DNA from: Pyropia yezoensis
Lineage: Eukaryota > Rhodophyta > Bangiophyceae > Bangiales > Bangiaceae
Direction: 5' to 3'
Length of the DNA: 64,000 bases
Assembly: GCA_009829735.1 (NCBI GenBank)
Contig: CM020619.1
Location: forward strand, 18,977,816-19,041,815
How positions within the stretch are numbered: position 1 is the stretch's first letter; each line of letters starts with the position of its first letter. Made by a program: the position numbers and the translations under genes. Shown here piece by piece: positions 1 through 11,481 of the stretch. The notes under the pieces are model-generated. The model did no database searches and was not told where the DNA came from. It saw only the letters and a list, made by a program, of their open reading frames with translations.

Positions 1-776
1 CGGTCGTTATGGAGACCGTGTGTGACGAGGACCTGTATATCTGGCACCTGTTTGTCGGGTGCCCGGGCAGCATGAACGACCTCAACGTGATGCAGCAGTC
101 GCCGCTCTACCACGCCGTCATTGCGGGGGATTGGCCCCCCCGCAGCTCGGCCTGTACCGTCAATGGCAAGTCGCGCACACTGCCTTACTACCTTGTCGAC
201 GGAATCTACCCACACTACGCGTTTTTCATCTGCTCGTACGCCAACCCCAACACCAAGAAGCGGAAGACATTTAACCGTCTGCAGGAGGCGATTCGCAAAG
301 ACGCCGAGCGCCTGTACGCGGTTTTGACGGCACGCTTCCATATAGCCATGCATCCCGCGCGTTACGCACGCGTCACCACCATCTGCGCGGCTGCCAAGGC
401 GGTCGCTATACTGCACAATATGGTAACGGAGCTACGACGGGGGGGGTATCTGGCCCGGCAGCGGCGGGAATTTGCCGCGGCCGTAAGTGGAGATGTGGGG
501 GGAGCCGACGGGGGAGACGGACCTGTTCACGCTGCCGCCGGGGTTGGCGCACCCGGCGGCGGTGGGCGGGGCACAGCAGGCGACGGCCCCCTCGCAGGTT
601 TGGGCGGCCTGCCGCCGGTCGTGGTGCCGATTGGCCAAGTGGCACCCGACGCGTTTGTACGGGCCATGCGCGCGTGGAAGGAGGTCCGCAGTACGCGCGA
701 GCACGTGCAGCTGCGGGACAACCTGGCTGAGGACATCTACCGTGACCGTGGGGCACTCTTGGAGCCGTACTTGTGA
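1..776 (+). CDS. PIF/Harbinger-type DDE transposase, 5' partial
   Basis: C-terminal part of a Harbinger-superfamily transposase (Pfam plant transposon protein / DDE_Tnp_4 style), a nuclease that cuts and re-inserts its own element. Visible in order: IWHLFVGCPGSMNDLNV, YYLVDGIYPHYAFF with a catalytic Asp, KTFNRLQEAIRKDAERLYAVL with the catalytic Glu of the family's RKD-ER block, and the family's closing ILHNM motif. The frame is open to the left edge and the first ATG (position 9) falls inside the conserved core, so the true start and the first catalytic Asp lie outside the window. After ILHNM there is a Gly/Ala-rich linker and a short conserved tail ending EPYL. It converges on the Myb/SANT-like gene at 2857-3930, the usual partner of Harbinger transposases. 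Family identification is firm; activity cannot be judged. Confidence 0.87.
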   Translation, partial: VVMETVCDEDLYIWHLFVGCPGSMNDLNVMQQSPLYHAVIAGDWPPRSSACTVNGKSRTLPYYLVDGIYPHYAFFICSYANPNTKKRKTFNRLQEAIRKDAERLYAVLTARFHIAMHPARYARVTTICAAAKAVAILHNMVTELRRGGYLARQRREFAAAVSGDVGGADGGDGPVHAAAGVGAPGGGGRGTAGDGPLAGLGGLPPVVVPIGQVAPDAFVRAMRAWKEVRSTREHVQLRDNLAEDIYRDRGALLEPYL

Positions 777-818
777 GGGCGCTGTTCCTGTTGTGCGTAC
801 ACTACATGGCAACAAAAG

Positions 819-852
819 GTTTTTTTCCCCATTCAGCAGGGTTTTTTTTTTC
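819..852. repeat. Poly-T hairpin motif, left copy of an inverted pair
   Basis: A run of 7 T, a C-rich/G-rich centre able to form a weak 3-bp hairpin, then a run of 10 T, starting about 43 bases after the transposase stop codon. A third run of 8 T follows at 868-875. The same design in inverted orientation lies at 2458-2502. It may mark transcript 3' ends of the two convergent Harbinger genes, or be a subterminal repeat; neither is shown. Confidence 0.5.
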
Positions 853-984
853 CTTGGAAAACTGTCGTTTTTTTTGTCCGCGTACACCGGCGCCCAGCCC
901 GTGCAGACAGCCAGCCCGCCGGCAGACAGCGGACCTGAGAAGCTGGGGTGCGGAGAGGGGGGGGTTGGCGGGTGGCTCACTTGG

Positions 985-2330
985 GGGTGAGGGTGTGAAG
1001 GGTCAGCGGCTTGGGGGACTTGTCGGCGGCGAGCGCCGCCTCGGCGGCGCCAGCCGCGGGCGGCGATGGCGTCGACGGCGGCCACGGGGGGCGGCGCCGC
1101 CGCCCGTCGCGCCGACGGCGTGCGGCGGCGACGGGCGGCGGCGGCCACGAGGGGCGATGTCGCCGCCCGTGGAGAGGACGGCGGGTGGCAGTGGCCGCGG
1201 CGACGCCGTCGGTCGGCTGCGCCGCCGCCCATCGCGCCCATGGCCACGGGCGACGGCGTCACCGCCCCCCGCGCGCACGGCGGGCGGCGGTGGCGGCGGT
1301 GATGGGGGGTGGCTGCGCCGCCCATCGCGCGGACGGCGGGCTGCGGTGCCGCTGGCGGCAGTCACGGCGGGCGGCGCCGCCGCCAGTCGCGCCGACTGCG
1401 GGCGGCGGTGACGGGCGGCGGCGGCCACGAGGGGCGGTGTCGCCGCTCGCGGCGCGAATGGTGCGCGGCGGTGGCGGCGGCGACGGTCACGGTGGGCGGC
1501 GAGGCCGGCGGCGGCGCGCACGGTGGGCGGCGGAGGCGGCGGCGGCCCGGACTGAGGGCGGCGGTCGCAGCGGCGGCGCGTACGGTGGGCGGCGGAGGCG
1601 GCGGCGATGGCCACGTCGGGCGGCGTCGCCGCCCGTCGCGCTAACGGCCACGGGGGCCGGCGCTGCCGCTTTTTGCGCCGACTGCGGGCGGAGGTGGCAG
1701 TGGCGGCGGCCACGGGGGGCGGTGTCGCCGCCCGTGGCGCGGACGGCGGGCGGCGGTGGCAGCGGCGACGGCCACGGGGGGCGGCGTCGCCGCCCGTCGC
1801 GTCGTCGGCGGGCGGCGTTGGTGGCGGACGCGGCCACGGTGGAGGATGGTGCCGCCCGTCGCGCCGACGGCGGGTGGCGGTCGCGGCGGAAGCGCGAACG
1901 GCGGGCGGCGGCGGCGGCGGCCACGGGGGCGGCTTCGCCGCCCGTGACGCGGACGGCGGGCGACGGATGTGGCGGCGGCCGCCCCAGGGGGCGGCGCCGC
2001 CGCCCGTCTTGCCGACGGCGGGTGGCGGTGGCAGCGGCGGTCGCCAGGGTGGGCGGCGAGGCCGGCGGCGGCGTGGACGGTGGGCGGTGGTCGCGGCGGC
2101 GGCGCCGACGGAGGGCGGCGGTCGCGGCGGAGATGCGCATGGTGGGCGGCGGTGGCGGCCGCGGCCGCCACGGGGTGCGGCGGCGCACGCAGCAGCGCTG
2201 ATGGTGGGCGGCGGTGACGGCGGCGGCGGCCACGTTTTGGGGGGGCAAAGGGGGCGGCGCCGATGGCTGCCGGCGGCGGCGGTGGCGGTGGCGACGGTCG
2301 CCGCACTGGCACAGCGGGCGGCGGCCGGTG
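985..2330. repeat. Degenerate ~62-bp GC-rich minisatellite
   Basis: A 1.35-kb block built from variants of a unit that begins GCCACGGGGGGCGGCG and continues with CGCCGCCCGTCGCG. Unit starts read at 1081, 1144, 1424, 1610, 1647, 1709, 1771 and 1833; the best-preserved intervals are 62-63 bases and others are distorted by indels. Long open frames on both strands (Arg/Pro/Ala-only) follow from the lack of A/T and are not credible proteins. The block sits between two convergent transposon genes. Confidence 0.8.
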
Positions 2331-2457
2331 AAGGCAAGCACTGGCCGTGTGACGGCCGCGAGCACCACCGCCGGCAACCGCGGCGGCGCTGTCGGCGGGA
2401 AGTACAGCCGCGGCAAACCGTTCGGGGGCGCAGGTGGGCACGTACAAGTGTTATAGG

Positions 2458-2502
2458 AAAAAAAAAACCCGCACCCTGCCCAACGGGTGCGGAAAAAAAA
2501 AA
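2458..2502. repeat. A10-hairpin-A10 motif, right copy of an inverted pair
   Basis: Ten A, then a perfect 8-bp stem (CCGCACCC / GGGTGCGG) with an 8-base loop, then ten A. Read on the minus strand it is T10-hairpin-T10, placed downstream of the minus-strand Myb-like gene, mirroring the motif at 819-852 downstream of the plus-strand transposase. Confidence 0.6.
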
Positions 2503-2518
2503 CCTTTGCTTCCTGCGG

Positions 2519-2546
2519 CCACAAACACACACACACGCACACACTA
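2519..2546. repeat. (CA)n microsatellite
   Basis: Short imperfect run of CA dinucleotides directly beside the A10-hairpin-A10 motif. Confidence 0.85.
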
Positions 2547-2856
2547 CGTACACAAGCTAAAGCGATTCTGCAACATCGGACTCACTGCTGGACTGGTCGC
2601 TGAGGCGAGGGGTCCTCGCTGGGCCGCTGGGGTAGGACAGGCCGCTGTCACAGGAGTCCCCATCAGAAAGCGGCAAAGTAGTGCCCAGCGACGTGCGAGC
2701 TTGCGCAGCGGCAGCCATCGCCTTGGTCAGTTGGGCTTGGGCAGCACGTGAGAGGGGGGCACTAGGGCCATCCTTACAACGCACAGATCCGGGACTGGGG
2801 CCGTCTCGGGCACGCACGCGCGCTGCCGCTCGGTCCGGGCATGCTGCCACAGGTCC

Positions 2857-3930
2857 CTAGAGTGCCGACGCGTCGGCGGGGGCAGCTTTCTCTGCCGCTG
2901 GCTCATTGGCAGGGATCCGGGGCGGCGCCACAGCCAGCGGCGCCGCGGGAGGCGGCGGCGGCGGGCGCTCGGTGTCATTATCATCGTCGTCACACACCTC
3001 ATAAACAGAGGAAACGCCTGTAGCGGCGTAGGCTGCTACGGCGGCAGGAAGTCGATCAGGTGTCCAGCTCAGTGCGTGGGTGGGGCCAACAGGCACGCCG
3101 GCGGCAACCAGCATCTGCCGCGCCTTGGTGCGCATAAACAGCTTGGCCTCTTCAGTATCGCGCATGCCGGGCTGGTTGAACAGAATGATTGCGGATCGCT
3201 CAGCAGACGCCGTAGCAATGGCGTTCAGCGCCTCCGTGCTGGCGCGCACCTCGCGCGCCGCCGCCAGGTCCTCCATGCGTCCGCGCTTAGCAGCCTTCCT
3301 GCCGGGAGTGCGCGGGTCAAACTTGCGCGCTGCGCCCCCCACTTTGCCAGTCTTGCGGGGGCCGTTGGTCGGATCGTCCGTGTCCACGTCGATGTCGCTG
3401 TCGCCGCTCCCGTCGGTGCTGCTGCGGGTGCCGATCCCCGCGGCAGCCGCGCCGGCGGCCCCGCTCCACTTGTCAGAATGGCGCAAAACTTTCCAGCACG
3501 GCACGTACTTCTCGAGGGGGTAGTACTTACGCTTCACACCAGTCTCCGGCTCGGTCCCGTCCAGACGCGCTTGGTGCAACCGAATGGCCTCGTAGATGTC
3601 CTCGCCCTTGCTGTGAGCCAACGCGCCCTGCACGATCGCCTCCTCCGACGGGTTGCCCGTCAGCTGGAGGCGCTGCACGGCCAGGAATGACGACGCGAAC
3701 GCGCTCGCCCCCTTCTTGACTTTGTCCCAGGTCTTTGTCACCGCTCCCACCGTGCGGTCCGTCGTCATCGGCAGCTCCGCGCGGGCGCGCATCAGGTGCA
3801 GATACTCATTCCGCGCACCGCCGTAAAAGTCGCTTCCCTTCTGGTCCGTCCCCACCACGCTGTCACGAGTCTTCTCCAGCCAGGCCGGGCACAGGCAAGT
3901 CAGCTCCACCTCGGACCAGCCCAGCCCCGA
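2857..3930 (-). CDS. Harbinger-associated Myb/SANT-like (NAM-associated type) protein
   Basis: Second protein of PIF/Harbinger elements, known in other lineages to bind the transposase and element ends. The N-terminal part shows the trihelix-like pattern WSEVELTCLCPAWL then DSVVGTDQKGSDFYGGARNEY. It is followed by a block with TWDKVKKGASAFASSF, and a CWKVLRHSDKW motif typical of the NAM-associated/GST-T3-like plant proteins. A basic region with KAAKRGR and an acidic/Pro-rich tail follow. No ATG occurs in this frame near the domain. The Trp of the first repeat is at 3916-3918 and an AG lies at 3932-3933, so the start is probably in an unresolved upstream exon. After the TAG at 2857 the same frame is open again to 2557, so the stop could be a late mutation. 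About 345 codons are visible. Confidence 0.72.
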   Translation of the reverse strand, partial: SGLGWSEVELTCLCPAWLEKTRDSVVGTDQKGSDFYGGARNEYLHLMRARAELPMTTDRTVGAVTKTWDKVKKGASAFASSFLAVQRLQLTGNPSEEAIVQGALAHSKGEDIYEAIRLHQARLDGTEPETGVKRKYYPLEKYVPCWKVLRHSDKWSGAAGAAAAGIGTRSSTDGSGDSDIDVDTDDPTNGPRKTGKVGGAARKFDPRTPGRKAAKRGRMEDLAAAREVRASTEALNAIATASAERSAIILFNQPGMRDTEEAKLFMRTKARQMLVAAGVPVGPTHALSWTPDRLPAAVAAYAATGVSSVYEVCDDDDNDTERPPPPPPAAPLAVAPPRIPANEPAAEKAAPADASAL

Positions 3931-4949
3931 GCCTATCGTGGCGGTTGGTCGGCTAGCGACGGGGGGGGCCCTGCCTTGCAGGGTCGGCGCGAGATGCGTG
4001 GCGCGGCGGGGGGCCTCGAGGGGAGCGCGCTTGCCGTCCGGCGAGGTCTCCGCGGTAGGGCAGCGGCGGGGGCGGCGGCGGGGGTGGCGGAGGGAGCGGC
4101 GGCGGGGGCGGCCCTTGGTCGTAGCGCGGCGGCGGCAGCTCGTCGAATGGCGGGGGGGGGGGGGGCGGCGGCCACCCAGCGGTCAGGGCGGTCGTTGTAC
4201 CGCACTAGGCTGTGCCGGGGGGGCCGGTTGTCGTCACGTCCGCGAGGAGGGTTGGTCCGGCTGCGGGGGCGAGGCTGCTCGTCGGGATGGTGGCGGGGAG
4301 AGTAGGGGGGGCGGCGGGGCCAGTCGTCGTTGGCAGTGCGGGGGTTGGAGGGGGCGGGGGCATCCCACCAGCCATCACGTCCGCCATTTGTAGTCCAGGG
4401 ATGGCGAGTAGGTCCAGCCAGGGGGGGGCGGGGCCGCCCACGGGCAGCGGCACGTCCAATGGCACAGCGACGGAGGCGGGCCCGGCGCAGACGGCGGCCT
4501 TCAGTCGGATGACGGCTGCTTCTGCGGCGGCGACCGCGGGGCGTAGTGAGGTGACGCCGGCCTCCATGGGGCGGCAGGGCCGCCACAGCCGCGGCGCCCA
4601 TCGCCTGGGCCGTTGCCGCAGCCGTTCATGGTGGGCGGGAACACGTTGTGAGTGCTGGGGGCGGGGAGCGGAGCGCCGGAAGCGCGAAAGCGGTTGGGGG
4701 GAGGAAAGGTGGGCGGGGTGGGCGGTGGGCTCCGTCGGTGGTGGTCGCTGGGGCGGGGCGCGGGCGGGGCGGTGCCGTTCACGCGGCGGGGACGACGGGC
4801 CCCGCCCCCCCGTAAACGGGTAGGATCGGCACCCGCCCCGGCCAGCCCCGCGCGCCAACGTGCCCCCCGTCGCCACACACACCCCACGCGCGCGCCACAG
4901 GTCGAGCCAGGAGGGGGATAGGGGAGGGGGGGTCGGCAGCGGAGGCGGG
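3931..4949. other. GC-rich low-complexity interval
   Basis: About 1 kb of G-rich sequence on the plus strand with several runs of 7 to 12 G (for example near 4150). Open frames exist on both strands but their products are Pro/Arg/Ala strings with no motif. It may contain the missing 5' exon of the Myb-like gene; I cannot place one. Confidence 0.5.
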
Positions 4950-5350
4950 GCGCCGAGCAGGCAAAACCGGTCGGAATCGGGGCGTCCGACGGGGCGCCCT
5001 CGTGCGTGGTGGCGGCGGGGCGGCCGCGCGGCCGCCTGCGGCCGCGTGGGCGGGGGAGGGGGTGGCGTGTCTGGGTCTTGCCGCCGCCACCAATTGGGAG
5101 GCCGACTCGGGGGGTTGTGGGGGGGGGGGGGCGCCCAGCAGGCAACCACGTTGGGGTTGGGTCGTCCGACAGGGCGCCCCGCGCCGGCGGTGGCGGATGG
5201 GCAGCCGAGTGGGCGGAAGACTGTGGCGCGGGTTCCGCCGGGCCTGCCTGCTGCCCCCGCCCACCAATAGGGGGCCTCAGCGGGGGCGACAGGGCAGGGG
5301 GATGGCGCCCAGTGGCGACCGGATTGGCGTTCGCGCGTCCGTCGCGGGGC
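4950..5350. repeat. Tandem satellite, about 2.3 copies of a ~178-bp unit
   Basis: The block GCGCCBAGCAGGCAA...GTCCGACRGGGCGCC recurs at 4950, 5131 and, more diverged, at 5305, giving intervals of 181 and 174 bases. Before the second and third copies a CCACCAATWGGRGGC segment also repeats. The last copy ends where the sequence becomes less GC-biased. Confidence 0.65.
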
Positions 5351-8300
5351 GCCACCCAGTCAATAATATTGCCTGTTGGAGGCGCCGGGGCACGGGGCCA
5401 GGAGGTTCAGAGGTGAATCCACCTGGGTGGCCAGCGCAGCAGGCCCCACTTCCACGACTGCACTCATCTATCTAGCCATCGTCGCGCCACGTCGTGGACT
5501 GAACGGCCGCCCGCGCTGGCTGCACCTCAGAAGAGCCATTTTCGGGTTCTTCCTGGAGGCTGGGAGAGGCGCGGGAGGCCTGCCGAACAGAAAGAATCCC
5601 CCGTGGTTGGGGAACGCGGGCGACACGCCTGCCCCAGGGCTGGCACACGCGGCCGGATCCTAGCCCCCCCCCCATCTGACAGTGTCTACGACGGGTTCAG
5701 GCAGTGTGTGGAGGGCTGCCTGGATACTGGCAATGCACCCGTTTCCCGCTGCGACCGCCGTTCAAGCGGGGGGGCCGCGCGAGATACGCACGAAGTCGCG
5801 TCCCTTGGGACGATCGTTGAGAGAAGTGGACTGTTTCGACTACATTTGATGCATACGATCGCAGTCGACCGAGAAATTGAGGGCAACGTGTCGCCCTTGA
5901 TCGCCTGTTTGTCGTCGACACGGGCGCACGATCGGGCGGGATCTGCGACGCTCGCGTTGCTTCTCCCGACTGGATGTGACCTTCACTTGTGATTCTTGAT
6001 TTTATTGCAATCTTCCTTGGTCTTTGGTCCGTCCACAGCCAACAACATCCCGACGAATTGATGCACGCATTGGGCTCCTGACGAAGCCGTTCTAGACAAC
6101 TCCATCCTGATCGGTTGGGGACCTCGGGTTTCGGTTGGTCCTCCAGTCACCAGCCGCCACGTGTGTCCATTTCAGGCTTAAATGAAATTCAGTTGGGGAT
6201 GGTCCTGCTGTTGGTGGGTATGCTCTAAGAACGAGAAAGTCAATCTGTACAAACCAACAGAATTCTTGCTCAAACGCGCAAGAAAAGCTGTTGTCCCCTC
6301 ACAAGAGTGCAAATCTCCGATGGCTTGTCACGCAATGAAATTATGAGAGGTCCTTGTCAAAACGACTACGTACCGCCATGGACGTCACACAAATCCAAAG
6401 ACAACAGATTTAAATGAGAAAGTGCCAATCGTCTTCGGACGAGTTACGGAATGATCGGCATAGTTAGGCTGCTTCCTGGGTCTCTCTCGGCTTCAGTGAG
6501 TCCCGAGAAAATAGTTTGCTGGAGGAACACGACCCATGTGACCAACTTGTGCTTCACACTGTGCACTCTGCACGAAGAACAACCATGCCGACGCGTCGCC
6601 TCAAGGGCAAAAAGACACCCTCCTGTCCTAAGCACCCACCATCCACAGGTCCCTTTGCTCAGCCCCCCCCCTTTCCCACCGCACTCCACCCATCTCCCAA
6701 ACAAGCGACCCGCCCACAAGAGTAGTAGGCTGCACCCCCCCCTGAGTTCGACTCACTTGCGCCCACCCTTCCTAGCTGGAGTTTTACGAGGTGTGAGAAA
6801 GGGTGGTCTTGTTGCTACCGGACCTGATCCCGGTCGTCCCTCTCCCTCGTCTACAAAAATAATCATGCTGCCCGTCTGGACAATCTTGTCCGCCTATCCG
6901 TTCGTAATCTGTGCACTAGTCCCGACGGCCCAGCTCTCCTGCCGATTTTCATGTCGCCCCGTGGCACATGTGCTTCCTGGTGTCGCGGCAGTCGTGGTAC
7001 TGTCGCAATGGTCCACGCCAGGCGGGCTTGGCGTCATTGCCTTGCCCTCTAGTTCCCAGGAGGCCGCCCTGTGCCTGGCGGTGACGGCGGCACTACCTGT
7101 CGGGAGAACCAGAGTGGTTGAGCAGCCATCGCTGAGGCCCACACAGAAGTGCAGCTGAACCTTGGTCACTCACAGACCAAGCGGAAGCAACAGCCATTAG
7201 GCAACTCAAGTAGGCGGCTGCAGCTAGCTGAAGGTCGCAGGTGCTGACGCGCAAGTACGCATCTCCTTCAAAGTAAGACTCTGGAAATGGAAAAAGATTT
7301 GTATATGCTAGGTCACAGTTGGAGACAATGAGACTACGCAATCAGATTCCGCTTGACCGGCCGCGGCCGCTGCAGACTTGAGAACGCGGCAATCTTCATG
7401 CCAGCGAGTCAGCAATCACTGCTAAGTCTTCAACAAGCACTACCTTAACAATGAGATATTTTCAAAACTGTTGCGCGAAGCTCCATGGTTTTGCACTTTA
7501 TTTTGCGCGTTTGTGCAAACTCCCTTTTTGTCTACTTGCTTACATTTGCCGAGCGGTATAGTTGCACGACGGCCATGTGCTCAAAGCACATCACCAGAGG
7601 GGTCTGATGATGACGCTTCACGTCGTGTATCGTGCGCACGTGGCCTCCGTGCGGAACCTGCCCGAACAAGTCATACAAAAGAGATAGCTGATTTATAGGC
7701 CTCCAGCATACCACACGGAGGGGTTGCAAGAAATGGTCAACCGATCTGAGCAAGAAATCGGGCCGATTCCGTGACACCGCTTTAAGCCGCACTGCGCTGC
7801 TGGAGGGCGGCAGGCGCCGGCGGGGTTGGGCGGGAACGGGGAGACCTCACTTCCGTGCCGACAGCCTGCCCTATTCGCCTCCCTCGGCCATACGGACAGG
7901 TAGGCATTCCCTCACGAAAAGCAGGGGCGAGCACCTGTCCCTCCCCAGGCATTGACTGGCCGCCGGCCATGTGCTGGGCGGCACAGCCAAGCAGATGTCG
8001 CACGCTGGGCGCGGGCGGAGGGACGGGGTAAGGTGGCGTTTTTTGCCACATGCGCAGCGCCAGAACTGTGGGCAGCTTCATGGGTTCGAACAGGAGCAGG
8101 AGCGTGGGGCAGGGGAGCTGGCTCTACAATACAGATGGACGCGGCTGCGGCGGTCACCGCCGCCGCTGAGTCAGTACTCTCTCCGCATCTGACCACGCAG
8201 GTCGGACACCCGGTCGCGGCTTCCTCCGAGCGGAGCACCCCCAGGCAAAGCGGATGCAAGATGCGCGTAACGTCGAACGTCTTTCTCTGTGAGCCCACAG

Positions 8301-11300
8301 CTGCCAATACCCCCCCCCTCTCTCATCTCTTTCTCGTCGTCGCTTGCTCTCCCTTTCCTCATCTTCTTGCCCCCTCTCCCCGCTATGCGTGCCACGAAAG
8401 CTTTAGGAATCACCTGTGGCCGCTATCACGGTCACCGCCCCCCACCCTTCCCTACACTTGCTACCACCATGCGGGCGCCAGTCCCCCAGCAGCGCCACCT
8501 GCGCTGCACACGCCTCGGCCGCCGGGGGCCCCTTCTGGAACAGGTGCCGCCGCGGGACGATCAGGGGGTCCACCATCACGAGCCAAGTGAGGGACCGCAT
8601 CGCCGCCGCCGCGACCACCGCCGCCGTCACGTCCCCGCTGCACGACGTGAGCGTCATGCTGCGAAGCGTCGGGGTTGAAACCGCCGGACGGCGACGGTGA
8701 GGAGCGCCGTCACGGCCGCCGGGGCCAAGGCCAGATTCGTGGAGGTGTAGGTGCACCAGACCAGGGAATCCCAGCGCAGCGGCGGCGGCCGTGAGGGAAT
8801 AAAGCGCAATAGCTTCCTCGAGAATTCTGGGGAAAGCTAGCTTTGGATGCTACGCAGCCAATCAGAGCGCCGCACTTTATCGTGCCACAGCTGGACAGAG
8901 CCCACATCGAGAGGACCGGCCGGCTCATGCCCAGACACAGCTCCCAGACACATGCAACGGACACGAGTGCCAGACGCATCAAACAGCCCCCATCCTGCAG
9001 TGTCTGAGCAAGCAAGAGATAGCAAGCTTCTCTCGAGTACGTCTCTTCAGTGTGCGTACCTAATCAAGTGAAAAGCCGGCCAATGGATGGGCGGCAAGCT
9101 GCACATACCGGGTGACCAGTGCACCTCAGAGTCAGCCACCGGCTACTAGCGGCCACAAGATCTGTGCAAAAGGTGCTACAGGCCGTGCCGTCTCGATCTG
9201 CCGGCCAATGACAACACTACGAACAAACCGCAAACACAAAAATGCAATATCCTGCAATCGAGAGTCACTCAAAATGTTGAAGAGTTTCCCTGGCCGATCT
9301 GGGCGGCCCCCTGTGGGGAACCACCCACACTTGGGCAGCCCTCAACGTACTCTTGATGGTGTCAGCGACCCGTGCCAGCCGATAGGGCCACAGGGTGCGG
9401 GGAAAAGGATGGAGATGGTGACGGTGGTGGGTCTGGGGAAGAAGACGGCGAGACGTCGGTGGTGATCGAGGGGGTTCAAATGGTTAAGGTCGTCTTTGGT
9501 CTGTGTCTGTGGTTGCCCCTCCGGTCCCACCCGGTGGCGCCGACACCCACGCACTATATACTCGCGTCGGGGCACCCGAGGTGCCCCAAAGCATGCGTTT
9601 CCCCGTCGCACCGCCGGTAGGCACAAAACGGCCCAAAAAAGAAGCATGGCTCTCAGAACAAAGCATGGGCGGGCGTGCGCACTAAAGGAGTGCAGCCCCA
9701 GTTTGCCCCAAACGAAGGGGTCCGGCGTGCGGCGCCTAGTGCGCCGTCCCAGCCGGCCCCGGACGCCAGGCGGTCCGAAGGTCCGAGAGGCGTGTAAGCA
9801 CGGTTCGATCGAGTCAATCGAATCTGCCAGCCGGCTAGCCAGTCACATCGCTGCAATGCTGCAGCGAGGACATTCTAACGGACTCGCCAGCTGTGGCATA
9901 TGTGGCTCGTCATGGGTGCTAACGGTGGCGCCTTTCGACAGGCCATGATGGGTTGTCGATGGCTGCTCTCGTGCGGCCAGTAGACACCGTGAGACAGCGG
10001 CTGACTCATCTTGAGTCTGGAAGGTACACCGCGTCATGCCCCACAATAAAAGGGATTGATCCATGTTGCCAGGAGTTGGTTCCGCAGGATCTGTAAAGAG
10101 AGGTCCCAGATATTATCCCATAGGTATGAGGCATGGGATAAGGGGGGAAATCCTTACACCCCCCCCCCCCGCCCCCCAGGGGGGCCGCTCAAATTCGCGC
10201 CCGAAGAAAGCGCCCTCCCGAGGGTGAAATACTGTCCGCCGGCGGATGAAATTACCGAAAATTTGGCTCGCCCGCAGGGGTCCCCCCCCCCCCCCTGCCA
10301 CGGGGCTCTGGGGTCCTCCGTAGCTTCCGGTGGGGTGCTGGGGGATGGCTACGTAGCTCCTGTGCCTCAAAAAGGTTCCTTCCAGGTCCCAGCCACCCGT
10401 CTGTGATGACATGACCTTTGTTCTTGTTGTGGCGGGCTTCCCCCCGTACCAGACTGTGCGTACTGCACTCCTGTGACGCCGTATTCATCACGCCTCACCG
10501 TCCCCAGCACTGTTGACACGAGCGCGCCGGAGGCCACCTATGCCGCAGTCCTTTTCATCCCCGCGACACCTCACGCCGTTCTCCTTCGTGGCTGCCGTTC
10601 CATGACGCTCCGCCACGTCCAGTTCGCATGCCATGGTCACGGCAGCAGAAGCGCTGTCTTTGGACAGCGGCCGTGCTCCTCAGCGGCGTTTTTCAGACGA
10701 GCCTTGGTCGTATTCTTGTCTGATGTGTATGACAACCCAATTGTGCCCACCCGCCGTCATCCATGTCCACCCCTGCTCTCTCTATGCAAAAAGGCGCCAC
10801 CCGTTAAGTGTCAGACGCCGCGCCGAGGCAACCTTCCAGGTGATCATTGGCCAGCGACGTTTCTCCATCTGAGAAGCTTTCAATGCAGCTCACACGAGAA
10901 TCGAACGGTGTCCCCACGATCATCGACCAACAAAAGGAACGACCTCCACTCACGACTCAGCCCTTCCCCAGTATCTGTAGCCAAGTCCAACCCACCAGCG
11001 CCTTCCCCACCCACTGACCCCTCTCCAATCCTACAATGCCCGCACATCTTCTTCAGCAGCGCCCTACCCATCCTGCTGTCACGCGGCGACACCCAGCGGA
11101 CCTCACGCCAGGTACACACCCCCCTGACACCTCGTGGCGCACCTCGTGCTGGTGATGAGCGGCCTCCAGGCGCCCACGCCCACGTCTCCGACAGCTGCCC
11201 ACCCCCCCCTTGCACCTTCAGCTGCGCCAGCAACCCCCTGAGCTACGACTTCAGCATTTCACCCTCAGAAGCCACCACACCGTGCCAGCGCGCCCCACCG

Positions 11301-11440
11301 AAAGGAGGCCCATGCCGGTCGGATGCGCGAGGTGGGCGAAGTGGAAGACCAAGGTAGAAGCTGCCTGCATTCTACACAGCTCGTGCCCAAGCGGACCACG
11401 GCAGATCGTACCAACCGGCCGCATAGCGCATATAGCGCTG
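5351..11440. other. Long interval without a recognisable gene
   Basis: About 6 kb of more balanced composition. Open frames here (for example 6451-7158 plus, 8403-8756 minus, 10473-11357 plus) have no motif I recognise. The 8403-8756 minus frame has a hydrophobic stretch but nothing else in its favour. Poly-C tracts lie near 10160 and 10282. I found no convincing tRNA or rRNA gene. Confidence 0.5.
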
Positions 11441-11481
11441 ACCCTAACACTAACCCTAACCCTAACCCCTAACCCTAACCA
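11441..11481. repeat. Interstitial telomere-type repeat (CCCTAA)n
   Basis: Six or so units of CCCTAA, including one CACTAA and one CCCCTAA variant, in 41 bases. On the minus strand this reads TTAGGG. It is inside the contig, so it is an interstitial copy; it suggests a TTAGGG-type telomere but does not prove it. Confidence 0.85.

Noticed and set aside
1003-2553. Long minus-strand frame of Pro/Arg/Ala (516 codons) and its plus-strand counterparts
   Set aside because: All are readings of the 62-bp GC minisatellite; composition is dictated by the lack of A/T.
3933-5355. Several 150-300-codon frames on both strands
   Set aside because: Pro/Arg/Gly low complexity over G runs and satellite; no motif and mutually overlapping.
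9798-9830. GGTTCGATC resembling a tRNA T-loop
   Set aside because: No pairing T stem, anticodon arm or acceptor stem around it.
10895-10920. Minus-strand GTTCGATTC resembling a tRNA T-loop
   Set aside because: Flanking stem positions do not pair and no anticodon arm is in range.
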